Assembly: GCF_042680125.1 (NCBI RefSeq)
Contig: NZ_JBHTNY010000003.1
From: Robinsoniella peoriensis
GTDB lineage: Bacteria; Bacillota; Clostridia; Lachnospirales; Lachnospiraceae
Direction: 5' to 3' (one strand)
Length of the DNA: 64,000 bases
Position numbers and translations under genes: made by a program. Position 1 is the first letter of the stretch; every line of letters starts with the position of its first letter. Below are positions 1 through 7,051 of the stretch, one piece after another. The notes beneath the pieces were generated by a model. The model was not told the origin of the DNA. It searched no databases and was given only the letters and a program-made list of their open reading frames with translations.

Positions 1-385
1 TCAGATTGCCATTATGCGCCAGAGCCAGCGTTCCTTTTATATAATTTAATACCAGCGGCTGGGCATTCTCACGCGTGCTGCTGCCCGCTGTTGAATAGCG
101 GACATGTCCAACCCCAATGTCACCTTTCAGATTGTCAAAACTGTCTTCTGTAAATACTTCATTTACCAGTCCCATTCCTTTGTAGGACTGTACTCTGCCT
201 TTTGGACCCTGGGTATCACTTACCGCAATTCCACAGCTTTCCTGTCCTCTGTGCTGCAATGCAAATAATCCATAATAAATGGTGGACGCAACATCGTTAC
301 CATCAAAATCATAGATACCGAATACACCACATTCTTCTTTTAATCCGTCAAACTCTTCCACTTGTTCATGTAAATGATTGTTCAT
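1..385 (-). CDS. purF: Amidophosphoribosyltransferase, N-terminal part (partial)
   Basis: First enzyme of de novo purine synthesis: it transfers the glutamine amide to PRPP to give phosphoribosylamine. Only about 128 N-terminal residues lie in the window; the gene runs off the left edge. The product begins MNNHLHEQVEEFDGLKEE followed by CGVFGIYD, so the Ntn-hydrolase glutaminase nucleophile would be Cys19 after removal of an 18-residue propeptide, as in Bacillus-type PurF. The motifs LQHRGQES and GHVRYSTAG of the glutaminase domain are visible. An AGAAAGG ribosome site lies about 8 bases upstream of the ATG. It is downstream of purC on the same strand, 191 bases away, with a hairpin between them. 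Confidence 0.93.
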   Translation of the reverse strand, partial: MNNHLHEQVEEFDGLKEECGVFGIYDFDGNDVASTIYYGLFALQHRGQESCGIAVSDTQGPKGRVQSYKGMGLVNEVFTEDSFDNLKGDIGVGHVRYSTAGSSTRENAQPLVLNYIKGTLALAHNGNL

Positions 386-538
386 CCGTCTAGCCTTTCT
401 ACATGCACCCGTTACCTTGTTACCATATCCCGTTTGAAAAGTCATTCCCGCCGTCTGCACGCCCCGCTTTGCGGCATATCTGCCCCGCATTCAGGTTACA
501 TGGCCAGGGGTCTTAAAATACATTGCTCTTACGAAAAT

Positions 539-563
539 CACAGTGGATGTAATATCCACTGTG
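539..563 (-). terminator. Perfect hairpin between purC and purF
   Basis: A 10-bp perfect inverted repeat, CACAGTGGAT and ATCCACTGTG, with a 5-base loop lies 13 bases after the purC stop. On the minus strand it is followed by a short T run (ATTTTCG). On the plus strand the T tract is better (TCTTTTGTTTTT), but no plus-strand gene ends here. It is probably a partial terminator or processing hairpin that tunes purF relative to purC. Confidence 0.55.
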
Positions 564-576
564 TCTTTTGTTTTTC

Positions 577-1281
577 TTATAATCCAAGACGAGAGAAAAC
601 TTCGTTGTAAGCTTCTTCTACATTTCCCATATCTCTTCTGAAACGGTCTTTATCTAATTTTTCATGGGTTGCTGCATCCCAGAGTCTGCAGGTATCCGGT
701 GAAGTTTCATCAGCCAGGATAATCTGTCCATGATATCTTCCGAATTCAATCTTAAAGTCGATTAATTCGATATTTGCTTTTAAGAAATATGCTTTTAACA
801 CTTCATTTACTTTCAAAGCATATTTGGAAATTATTTCGATTTCTTCTCTTGTTGCCAGGTTTAATGCGATTGCAAAATAATCATTGATAAGCGGATCGCC
901 TAAATCGTCATTCTTATAACTGAACTCTAAAGTAGGAGCTGAGAATTTCGTTCCTTCCGGTACGCCAAGTCTCTTTGAAAAGCTTCCTGCTGCAACATTT
1001 CTAATGATAACTTCTAATGGAACAATCTCTACTTTTTTAACTGCTGTTTCTCTGTCGCTTAACTCTTCAACGAAATGTGTTGGAACGCCTTCTGCTTCGA
1101 GAATTTTAAAAACATGATTGGTCATACGGTTATTAACAACACCTTTACCAACGATAGTACCCTTTTTTAAGCCATTAAATGCTGTCGCATCATCTTTGTA
1201 GTCTACAATTAATACATCCGGATCTTCCGTTGTGTAAACTTTTTTTGCTTTTCCTTCATAGAGTAATTCTCTTTTTTCCAT
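577..1281 (-). CDS. purC: SAICAR synthetase (phosphoribosylaminoimidazole-succinocarboxamide synthase)
   Basis: Joins aspartate to CAIR with ATP, a cytosolic step of purine synthesis. The product has 234 residues, normal for bacterial PurC. It starts MEKRELLYEGKAKKVY and shows IIRNVAAGSFSKRLG, LIDFKIEFGR and DETSPDTCRLWD, all family hallmarks. An AGGTGG-type ribosome site precedes the ATG. It is the first gene of a purC-purF unit, with its own sigma-A promoter at 1351-1379. No purine riboswitch or obvious PurBox is visible in the 70-base leader. Confidence 0.97.
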   Translation of the reverse strand: MEKRELLYEGKAKKVYTTEDPDVLIVDYKDDATAFNGLKKGTIVGKGVVNNRMTNHVFKILEAEGVPTHFVEELSDRETAVKKVEIVPLEVIIRNVAAGSFSKRLGVPEGTKFSAPTLEFSYKNDDLGDPLINDYFAIALNLATREEIEIISKYALKVNEVLKAYFLKANIELIDFKIEFGRYHGQIILADETSPDTCRLWDAATHEKLDKDRFRRDMGNVEEAYNEVFSRLGL

Positions 1282-1350
1282 TTTGAATCCACCTATCCTT
1301 CTTCATATAGTTATCAGTATCATGACCAGAATCGACCGATCACCTACAAA

Positions 1351-1379
1351 ATTATATAACATTGTAATTTATAAAGCAA
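1351..1379 (-). promoter_or_regulatory. Sigma-A promoter of purC
   Basis: On the minus strand, TTGCTT and a perfect TATAAT are separated by exactly 17 bases, about 70 bases upstream of the purC start. Confidence 0.75.
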
Positions 1380-1414
1380 GAATAATTCTCTAAAATACGA
1401 CACGCATTTACATT

Positions 1415-2170
1415 TTAGTGGAATTTGCCCAAAAACTCCTGAGTTCTTGCATTGTCTGAGCGAAATAATTCCTCAGGTTTTCCCTGTTCCACTATCACGC
1501 CGCCTTCCATGAAGATAATATGGTCTGCCACATTCTTCGCAAAATTCATTTCATGGGTAACAATGACCATGGTCATATGTTCTGCCGCAAGATCTTTAAT
1601 GACTTTGAGGATTTCTCCTGTCAGCTCCGGATCCAGTGCGGATGTTGGTTCGTCGAAAAATAAAACCTTTGGATTCAGCGCCAGTGCCCTTGCAATAGAC
1701 ACACGCTGCTGCTGTCCCCCGGATAACTGAAAAGGATATGCCTCTTCTTTTTCGGATAATCCCATCTTGGCAAGCAGTTCTTTTGCTTCTTTTTTCACCT
1801 GTTCTTTATCCCGTTTCTGTACTCTGACAGGTGCATCCATCACATTTTTCAGAACATTAAAATGCGGAAATAAGTTGAAATTCTGGAATACCAGTCCAAA
1901 GTTCTGCTGAATCTTCTTCAGCTGGTCTGCCTTTGCGTAAACTGCTTTTCCGTCCGGTCCCGTAGTAACCGCTTTTTCCCCCAGATAAGAAAGCTCACCG
2001 GAGTCCATGGTTTCCAACAGGGTTGCACATCGCAAAAGCGTGGATTTACCGGAGCCGGAAGGACCTATAATTGCCACCACTTCTCCCTGTTTTACGGTAA
2101 GTGAAATATCTTTCAGAACTTCCAGATTTTCAAATTTCTTCTCTATGTTATGAATTTCCAAATAATTCAT
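1415..2170 (-). CDS. Polar amino-acid ABC transporter, ATP-binding protein (GlnQ family)
   Basis: Cytoplasmic ATPase that powers uptake through the neighbouring permease and binding protein. It has 251 residues. Walker A is GPSGSGKS (about residue 37), the ABC signature is LSGGQQQR and Walker B is VLFFDEPTS. The H-loop histidine lies in VIVTHEM. The mix of motifs and length is typical of GlnQ/HisP/TcyN proteins; the true substrate cannot be told from this subunit. An AAAGG site lies 9 bases before the ATG. It is the last gene of the binding protein, permease, ATPase order. Confidence 0.95.
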   Translation of the reverse strand: MNYLEIHNIEKKFENLEVLKDISLTVKQGEVVAIIGPSGSGKSTLLRCATLLETMDSGELSYLGEKAVTTGPDGKAVYAKADQLKKIQQNFGLVFQNFNLFPHFNVLKNVMDAPVRVQKRDKEQVKKEAKELLAKMGLSEKEEAYPFQLSGGQQQRVSIARALALNPKVLFFDEPTSALDPELTGEILKVIKDLAAEHMTMVIVTHEMNFAKNVADHIIFMEGGVIVEQGKPEELFRSDNARTQEFLGKFH

Positions 2171-2206
2171 CTGACATACCTTTGCCGCAGAAATACCTGC
2201 AGCACT

Positions 2207-2239
2207 GCCCGTTTGCGTAAGGATCGAATCCTTGCGGGC
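2207..2239 (-). other. Hairpin between permease and ATPase genes
   Basis: GCCCG and CGGGC bracket AAGGAT/ATCCTT, giving an imperfect stem without a T tail in the 103-base gap before the ATPase gene. It is likely an RNA-stability or processing hairpin rather than a terminator. Confidence 0.4.
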
Positions 2240-2273
2240 ATTCCTTTCTATTCTTAATTTTCTTATGGTATAT

Positions 2274-2924
2274 TTATCGGTAATAATTCATTTTCTTCTC
2301 TGCCTTCTCCATCAGAAATGCTACAATGAAGTTAAAAATGTAATAGAAGATACCAGCCGCCACCAGGGGCATCACGTTTGTACTGGATGATGAGAGTGCC
2401 TTGGCAACCGTAAACATCTCTGATACAGCAATTACCATTGCCAGGGAAGTATCTTTAACCAATGTAATCACTTCATTTGTAATAGACGGAAGAATTCTCT
2501 TAATAACCTGCGGCAGTATAATGGTAAAAAAGGTCTGCACTTTATTATAACCCAGAAGCTTTGCCGCCTCGTACTGTCCAACGGGCATTGACTCGATGCC
2601 GCTTCTGTATATCTCAGCAAAATATGCAGCATAATTCAGTGCAAATCCAATAATAACTGCTATAAAACGGTATGATGCCTGTATCTTTATGCCGAACAGG
2701 TAATATGGTCCAAAATAAACCACCATAAGCTGCAGCATCAGCGGTGTTCCGCGCATGATTGATATGTAAATTTTTGCAATATTTCGAATGACACCGTTCT
2801 TCGACATCCGGCCAAATGTAATTACCAGTCCGAGCGGTATGGAAAACAATAGGGTCAGTCCAAATATTGCAACAGACGTCAGCATTCCCTCCGATAATTT
2901 TGTTAACATCATTGCGTAATCCAT
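2274..2924 (-). CDS. Polar amino-acid ABC transporter permease (HisM/GlnP family)
   Basis: Integral membrane subunit of 216 residues that forms the channel for an amino-acid importer. Several hydrophobic segments are visible. The cytoplasmic coupling loop reads EAAKLLGYNKVQTFFTIILPQ, matching the family EAA motif. The longest frame begins at 2939, but an ATGGAGG run there is the ribosome site. The ATG at 2924 (MDYAMM) sits 8 bases after GGAGG and is the better start. It lies between the binding-protein and ATPase genes. Confidence 0.94.
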   Translation of the reverse strand: MDYAMMLTKLSEGMLTSVAIFGLTLLFSIPLGLVITFGRMSKNGVIRNIAKIYISIMRGTPLMLQLMVVYFGPYYLFGIKIQASYRFIAVIIGFALNYAAYFAEIYRSGIESMPVGQYEAAKLLGYNKVQTFFTIILPQVIKRILPSITNEVITLVKDTSLAMVIAVSEMFTVAKALSSSSTNVMPLVAAGIFYYIFNFIVAFLMEKAEKKMNYYR

Positions 2925-2950
2925 GTTTGCTTCCTCCATTTTGTATCAAT

Positions 2951-2990
2951 CGCAAAAGAGAGGGGAATCTTCCCCTCTGATTGTTTTGCG
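2951..2990 (-). other. Intra-operon hairpin after the binding-protein gene
   Basis: A 9-bp perfect stem (AGAGGGGAA with TTCCCCTCT, 2-base loop) lies inside a further CGCAAAA/TTTTGCG pairing. It sits between the binding-protein stop and the permease ribosome site. Such hairpins commonly protect the upstream transcript, or attenuate readthrough, so that the binding protein is made in excess; that role is inferred here. Confidence 0.65.
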
Positions 2991-2997
2991 TCTTTAT

Positions 2998-3921
2998 TTA
3001 TTTTCCTATAATTGTAATATCCTTGCCAAACCATTCATTGGAAATCTTAGCAAGCGTTCCATCTGCTGCCATTTCTTCTAAAGCTTTCTGAACAGCATCT
3101 TTTAATGCGTCGTTTCCTTTTTTGAATCCGATTCCATATTCTTCTGCTGCAATTGCTTCATCCAGCACTTTGAAATCTGCATCTCTTTTTTGGATCTGAT
3201 AGCTTGCTACTACATTGTCCATTGCAATTGCATCCACTGCTCCGGATTCCAGATCCATAAATGCGGTATTATAATCCGCTACTGTAATTAACTGTCCAAA
3301 GCTGCCTGAGAGATCCGGTTTGTCATTTAATGCCGCCTGGGCACTGGAATCTGTCTGCACATCTACTACTTTGCCGGCAAGATCTGTTAACGCTTCAATC
3401 CCTGAATCTGCTTTTACGACAATTACCTGATCATTTTTCATATATGGATCAGACCATGTATAATCATCTTCACGTCCATTCATGGTAAATCCATTCCAGA
3501 TACAATCAATTGTTCCGGAATTTAATTCCATATCCTTGGCATCCCATGCAATGGGCTGATATTTTATTTCTTTACCCATACGCTTTGCAACCTCAGCTGC
3601 TGTAGCCAGGTCAAATCCTGTAAATTCACCGTCATCTCCCACAAATCCCATTGGTGGGAAATCCTGGTCGAATCCTACGGTAAAGGTGCCGCCTTCTGCT
3701 GCTCCATCTGCAGATGCTGCTTCCGTTGTCTTTGCTTCCGTAGTACCCGCCTCAGATGCCGCTTCTGTCGTTGCTGCTTCGGAAGATGCTGCCTCTGTTG
3801 TTTTGGAAGTTCCACTCTCAGCCGCCGCCTTTGTCTCACCTGTACCGGATGAGCCGCATCCTGACATCATAGCTGCTGCTAAAGCAGCCCCTAACATAAC
3901 GCTTAAGATTTTCTTTTTCAT
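2998..3921 (-). CDS. Polar amino-acid ABC transporter, substrate-binding lipoprotein
   Basis: Extracellular solute-binding protein of family 3, 307 residues. The lipoprotein signal peptide ends AAMMSGCGSSG, with the lipidated Cys at about residue 22. A low-complexity linker rich in TTEAAS repeats covers roughly residues 30-75. The SBP fold follows, starting FTVGFDQDFPPMGF, with GFDLATAAEVAKRMG and WNGFTMNGRE. The substrate is probably a polar or sulfur-containing amino acid. First gene of its operon, with a near-consensus promoter at 4002-4030. The TTEAAS linker probably spans the peptidoglycan. Confidence 0.95.
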   Translation of the reverse strand: MKKKILSVMLGAALAAAMMSGCGSSGTGETKAAAESGTSKTTEAASSEAATTEAASEAGTTEAKTTEAASADGAAEGGTFTVGFDQDFPPMGFVGDDGEFTGFDLATAAEVAKRMGKEIKYQPIAWDAKDMELNSGTIDCIWNGFTMNGREDDYTWSDPYMKNDQVIVVKADSGIEALTDLAGKVVDVQTDSSAQAALNDKPDLSGSFGQLITVADYNTAFMDLESGAVDAIAMDNVVASYQIQKRDADFKVLDEAIAAEEYGIGFKKGNDALKDAVQKALEEMAADGTLAKISNEWFGKDITIIGK

Positions 3922-3960
3922 AATAACAATTCCTCCATTTTATACCAAACGCTTTTTATA

Positions 3961-3990
3961 TTTACCGAGTGATCACTCTGCTCTGGTAAA
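3961..3990 (-). promoter_or_regulatory. Structured 5' leader/operator of the amino-acid transporter operon
   Basis: Between promoter and start, TTTACC and GGTAAA form an outer stem around the perfect 12-bp palindrome GAGTGATCACTC (3967-3978). It may be an RNA hairpin or a repressor operator just downstream of the transcription start. No known riboswitch or T-box motif was recognised. Confidence 0.4.
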
Positions 3991-4001
3991 TCAGTAAAAT
4001 C

Positions 4002-4030
4002 ATACTAACATAAAATGATATCACTGTCAA
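4002..4030 (-). promoter_or_regulatory. Sigma-A promoter of the amino-acid transporter operon
   Basis: Perfect TTGACA, a 17-base spacer and TAGTAT on the minus strand, upstream of the binding-protein gene. Confidence 0.8.
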
Positions 4031-4061
4031 TTGTGAAAATATACCGTTACGGAACGGATAA

Positions 4062-4226
4062 GAAAAAACGCACCCGAATGGTCTTACAAAAGCAGATCCA
4101 AAAGCGCAAAAGAGCGAAAACCTGCTCAAACAGGACCTCGGTGTTACAAAACCCAATGAGAAATGGCTGAGCGACATCACAGAATATGTTCAACCCCTAT
4201 GCGGTATCGAACTTTCAGCATTCATT
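4062..4226 (+). pseudogene. Remnant of an IS3-family transposase (OrfB, integrase core)
   Basis: An open stretch on the plus strand reads HPNGLTKADPKAQKSE, then NLLKQDLGVTKPNEKW and LSDITEY. This is the region just before and including the first catalytic Asp (SDITE) of IS3-type OrfB transposases. A stop lies immediately upstream in frame at 4059-4061, and similarity fades after LSAF at about 4220. There is no start codon, no OrfA, and no further catalytic D or E, so this is a decayed fragment of about 55 codons. It overlaps the 3' end of the small secreted-protein gene on the other strand, which marks a past insertion. Confidence 0.7.
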
Positions 4227-4595
4227 CCAATAACTAGGATCATATGGTGGCTCAACGCCTCCTGTAGGAGCTAAAAATGGAGAAATATTTTCCAGAGTGC
4301 AATTTTTTTTAAAATCAGATGCTTCATAAGCCCTTGCTTTTTGTTGGTATAAGCTATCAGTAAATAACTCTGATGGAACATAGCTTATCGTCTCTTTCAG
4401 ATCATCGGGTAAACCATTATACCAATCTAACCATTTTAATGTTTCGTCAGATAGATTATTTTTATCGTACTTTTGCCCCTCATACACAACAAAATTATCC
4501 TCTGATTCTGCTTTATTCTCATCAGCCGATGCAATTAATATCACTGAACAGAAGATAATAAATGTCACTAATAATAAGAATATTCTTTTAGCCAT
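4215..4595 (-). CDS. Small secreted protein of unknown function
   Basis: Not recognised. The product has 126 residues from the ATG at 4595, chosen because AAAGGAGAAGG lies just upstream. The N terminus MAKRIFLLLVTFIIF is a typical signal peptide, with probable cleavage after IASA. The mature part is acidic and Asn/Asp rich, with an aromatic motif LKWLDWYNGLPDDLKETI, and ends in a lone Cys. Its last codons overlap a transposase remnant on the opposite strand, so the C terminus may have been altered by the insertion. No partner gene is obvious. Confidence 0.65.
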   Translation of the reverse strand: MAKRIFLLLVTFIIFCSVILIASADENKAESEDNFVVYEGQKYDKNNLSDETLKWLDWYNGLPDDLKETISYVPSELFTDSLYQQKARAYEASDFKKNCTLENISPFLAPTGGVEPPYDPSYWNEC

Positions 4596-4695
4596 AATCC
4601 TTCTCCTTTCCAAATAGAAACGAAACACACTCTGCTACATCCAAAAAAGAACAGCCGACCACAACCCAAGGGTCTACACCAGGCTGAGAAAACCA

Positions 4696-5008
4696 GCTTT
4701 GTGGCGGCAACCTGAATCTCGGAAAGATGGGAGTGGGAAACTTGTATGGACGGAGGAAGCGTAGAGCAGAGCTGAGTATTTACTTACCTTTCCGAAGTGT
4801 TTTTTGGCGGATAGTATTCGACTGGCTCCCATCGGATACTAAGCGGGCACTGAACCGAGAAATGCATCAGGATTTCTCGGTGAATGCCCGCGTGCCGCCA
4901 AAAAGCGCTTCGGAAAGGTTAGAAAATACCAGTTCTGCTGCCAGCTAACGGAGTCCATACAAGTTTTCCACTCCCATCTTTCTGTTGCACCATCTCCATC
5001 TACAAAGC
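4696..5008. repeat. Long palindromic intergenic element, family A, copy 1
   Basis: A 313-bp imperfect inverted repeat. Terminal GCTTTGT and ACAAAGC bracket near-matching arms beginning GGAAAGATGGGAGTGGGAAA and pairing with TTTTCCACTCCCATCTTTCT. Inner arms (CTTACCTTTCCGAAG with CTTCGGAAAGGTTAG; TTTTTTGGCGG with CCGCCAAAAA) and a central hairpin (ACCGAGAAAT with ATTTCTCGGT) follow. The outer sequence recurs at 54489-54621. It carries no coding frame of note, so it looks like a MITE or other non-autonomous palindromic element. It lies just downstream of the 5057-10600 operon. Confidence 0.75.
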
Positions 5009-5056
5009 GTCCCTTAATCAGCTAAACCCAAATTCAAGAAATTGTTCGCTGTAGTA

Positions 5057-5854
5057 CTAGGAACAAGTACTTTTATGATACTGCGCTTTTAATTTCTCCA
5101 CAATTTCCTCCGGCTCCATCCCTTTCAGGCTCCTTGCCAGATCACTGTCTTCTGCTTCTTTGCAAATCTGCGCATTCCTCTTTTGAAGCTCCGCTACCAT
5201 GATCTTATCCGCCTTGACTTCTTCAAGACGTTTTTCGTATGCTTCCTGTGACAGATAAAGCGGCAGAAGGGAAAGATACTTCTGGAATGTATCTTTTGAT
5301 TTCACAATGCCGTAGGACTGCCACAGGCAGTTTGCTGCTTCTTCAAATAAAAAGAGTTTTGCATATGCGCCTGCCATATTGCAGAGTATGGAAGCGTAGA
5401 ACTGAATTCCAAGATTTCCCGGATTGCGGTCTTTCAGTATCTGATAATATTCTTGTATCCCATTGATATACATCCCATATTCCACAAGGTAATCGGCTTT
5501 CATCTTTCTTCTTAAATCGTCGGGCTGGATTTCAATTTTTGAAATTTCCTCCTGTATCTGCTGAAACTCCTGATGGGAAAGATATCCGATTTCCTTGAAA
5601 ATAGGAAGAATAAAGTTTCCGATACTCTCGTCTTTATCTAACTGCTGGTAGAGCTTCCGGTAAAGCTTATCAAGCCCCAGTTCATCCCTTATCCAGTCAC
5701 ACAGTTTTTCGTTGATAATCGTATTATCAATAAGATAAATATTTTGCTGAAGATAATAGCACAGTTCTTCGATAGAATAAATATTCGTACTGATACTCTC
5801 GATATAATATGGATTTTTCGCCTTTTTTATCTGGCATAATACGTATCCGCTCAA
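5057..5854 (-). CDS. Helical (TPR-like) protein of the DUF5716/DUF5717 operon
   Basis: Not recognised as a named family. The product has 265 residues and starts with TTG at 5854, supported by AAAGGAG 8 bases upstream. The N-terminal 40 residues (YIESISTNIYSIEELCYYL) look like a small globular region. The middle is helical, with paired-helix repeats such as EYGMYINGIQEYYQILKD and FEEAANCLWQSYGIV, suggesting TPR-type scaffolding. A charged C-terminal helix ends GMEPEEIVEKLKAQ. There is no signal peptide or membrane segment, so it is cytosolic. It is the last gene of the operon, 15 bases after the Hsp70-like gene, and presumably its partner. Confidence 0.85.
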   Translation of the reverse strand: MSGYVLCQIKKAKNPYYIESISTNIYSIEELCYYLQQNIYLIDNTIINEKLCDWIRDELGLDKLYRKLYQQLDKDESIGNFILPIFKEIGYLSHQEFQQIQEEISKIEIQPDDLRRKMKADYLVEYGMYINGIQEYYQILKDRNPGNLGIQFYASILCNMAGAYAKLFLFEEAANCLWQSYGIVKSKDTFQKYLSLLPLYLSQEAYEKRLEEVKADKIMVAELQKRNAQICKEAEDSDLARSLKGMEPEEIVEKLKAQYHKSTCS

Positions 5855-5869
5855 TGCTTTATCTCCTTT

Positions 5870-7039
5870 CTATACATCTATAATCTCTTCCCAGGTCTTC
5901 CCTGAGGAAGGGAACAGTCCTCCAAATCCAAGATCCCGTATAAAGACTTTACACTTATGAACTGACTGAAAAGATATGTTCACTTCAAGTCTGGTTGTCT
6001 TATTCGGCCGTACCGGAAGCCCTTCCAGCAAAATGCTGTGAGTTCTGGCGGGACTGGAATCGATGGGTTTGAAGTAAAGGATTAATTCATCCGTGTCATC
6101 CAGAATCAGTTCGTAAGTATGATATGCCTCATACCAGTCCATACCTGCATTAAGGCAGAGATAATAATTATCTTTTCCCCGGATCAGCATCTGCATTCCC
6201 ACATTTACTTCCACCATATCTTCACCGACATACAAAAAGTCTCCGATATTGCCAATCCCTTTTCTCTGCATGGCTCCATAGCAGGCTCCTTTTGTATAGA
6301 GATTCCTGCCCTGAAAAGCATGTCTTCTGTTATTACAGAGATATTGAAGGGAACGTACCGCCCAGGTTTTATCAAAATTATCACCGATGAGATAGGTGGA
6401 CGAGAAAATCTTATTTGCAAATATCTTCTGTATCAGACCAAGAAAAAGACGATCTCTTTCCAAATCCCAATCCGTATCTTTTTTTCCTCTTCTGACTTTT
6501 TTGTCAAGGGAAAGCTGCGCCATTTTAGTAACCCGTACCAGTGCCGGCCTGGTCTTATAATCTATATCCAGTTCAAATGCAGTAATTTTAGAATCTTCAT
6601 ATTCAAACAACGCAACTTTATAATTCCAGAGTTCTTTTTTCTGGTTCAGGGTAAAGTAGAAAAAACTTTCCCGGTAATCCTGGAGAAACACATGGCTTCT
6701 CTCTATCCCCAGCATGGCAAGGGAAGATGGAATTGCACTCACCCAGGGTTCTTCCATTTTTTCCATTGTAACCATAATGCTGATATCTTTTGCCGGTTCC
6801 TCTGTTCCCAGCATTTCAAAGCACTCCTTAAAAAAATTACTTAAAAGGACATCACCCAGCTCCTTTTTCCCCTCCACCAGAGGGAAGATGTCCCTGGGGG
6901 TGGGAATCAGGTATTTTTCCTGTCCCTCCTCCGTGCTGATCGTAATCGGATCTGAAATTTTGTGGTTATAAAATGTAATCAGCGAAAAATTTCTGCCCAG
7001 ATCAAATCCGACAATGACCTCATTTATTTCGTTAATCAT
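5870..7039 (-). CDS. Degenerate Hsp70/actin-fold protein (resembles DUF5716)
   Basis: A 389-residue cytosolic protein; the function is unknown. The start at 7039 follows GGAGG by 5 bases. The order of motifs matches the ASKHA fold: VIVGFDLGRNFSLITFY (phosphate-1-like, about residues 8-24), YKVALFEYEDSKITAFELD (phosphate-2 position, about 135) and STYLIGDNFDKTWAVRSL (adenosine position, about 210). LYTKGACYGAMQ (about 245) is like the Hsp70 ALGAA helix. A beta-rich C-terminal part follows, like a substrate-binding domain. The usual DxGG of phosphate-2 is replaced by EYEDS, so ATP hydrolysis may be weak or absent. I recall this family as DUF5716; that name should be checked. It is tightly packed between its two neighbours. 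Confidence 0.88.
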   Translation of the reverse strand: MINEINEVIVGFDLGRNFSLITFYNHKISDPITISTEEGQEKYLIPTPRDIFPLVEGKKELGDVLLSNFFKECFEMLGTEEPAKDISIMVTMEKMEEPWVSAIPSSLAMLGIERSHVFLQDYRESFFYFTLNQKKELWNYKVALFEYEDSKITAFELDIDYKTRPALVRVTKMAQLSLDKKVRRGKKDTDWDLERDRLFLGLIQKIFANKIFSSTYLIGDNFDKTWAVRSLQYLCNNRRHAFQGRNLYTKGACYGAMQRKGIGNIGDFLYVGEDMVEVNVGMQMLIRGKDNYYLCLNAGMDWYEAYHTYELILDDTDELILYFKPIDSSPARTHSILLEGLPVRPNKTTRLEVNISFQSVHKCKVFIRDLGFGGLFPSSGKTWEEIIDV

Positions 7040-7051
7040 AGGTGCCTCCAT

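Noticed and set aside
202..610. Two short plus-strand frames
   Set aside because: Antisense to purF or spanning the purC-purF gap, without start signals.
3922..4030. T-box or SAM riboswitch upstream of the amino-acid transporter
   Set aside because: The leader is too short and lacks the T-box sequence and antiterminator; only a simple palindrome is present.
3962..4180. 72-residue minus-strand frame with hydrophobic stretches
   Set aside because: It covers the promoter of the amino-acid transporter and the antisense of the IS3 remnant; no ribosome site.
6119..6844. 241-residue plus-strand frame
   Set aside because: Lies opposite the Hsp70-like gene, whose frame has clear motifs and ribosome site; the plus frame shows no family feature.
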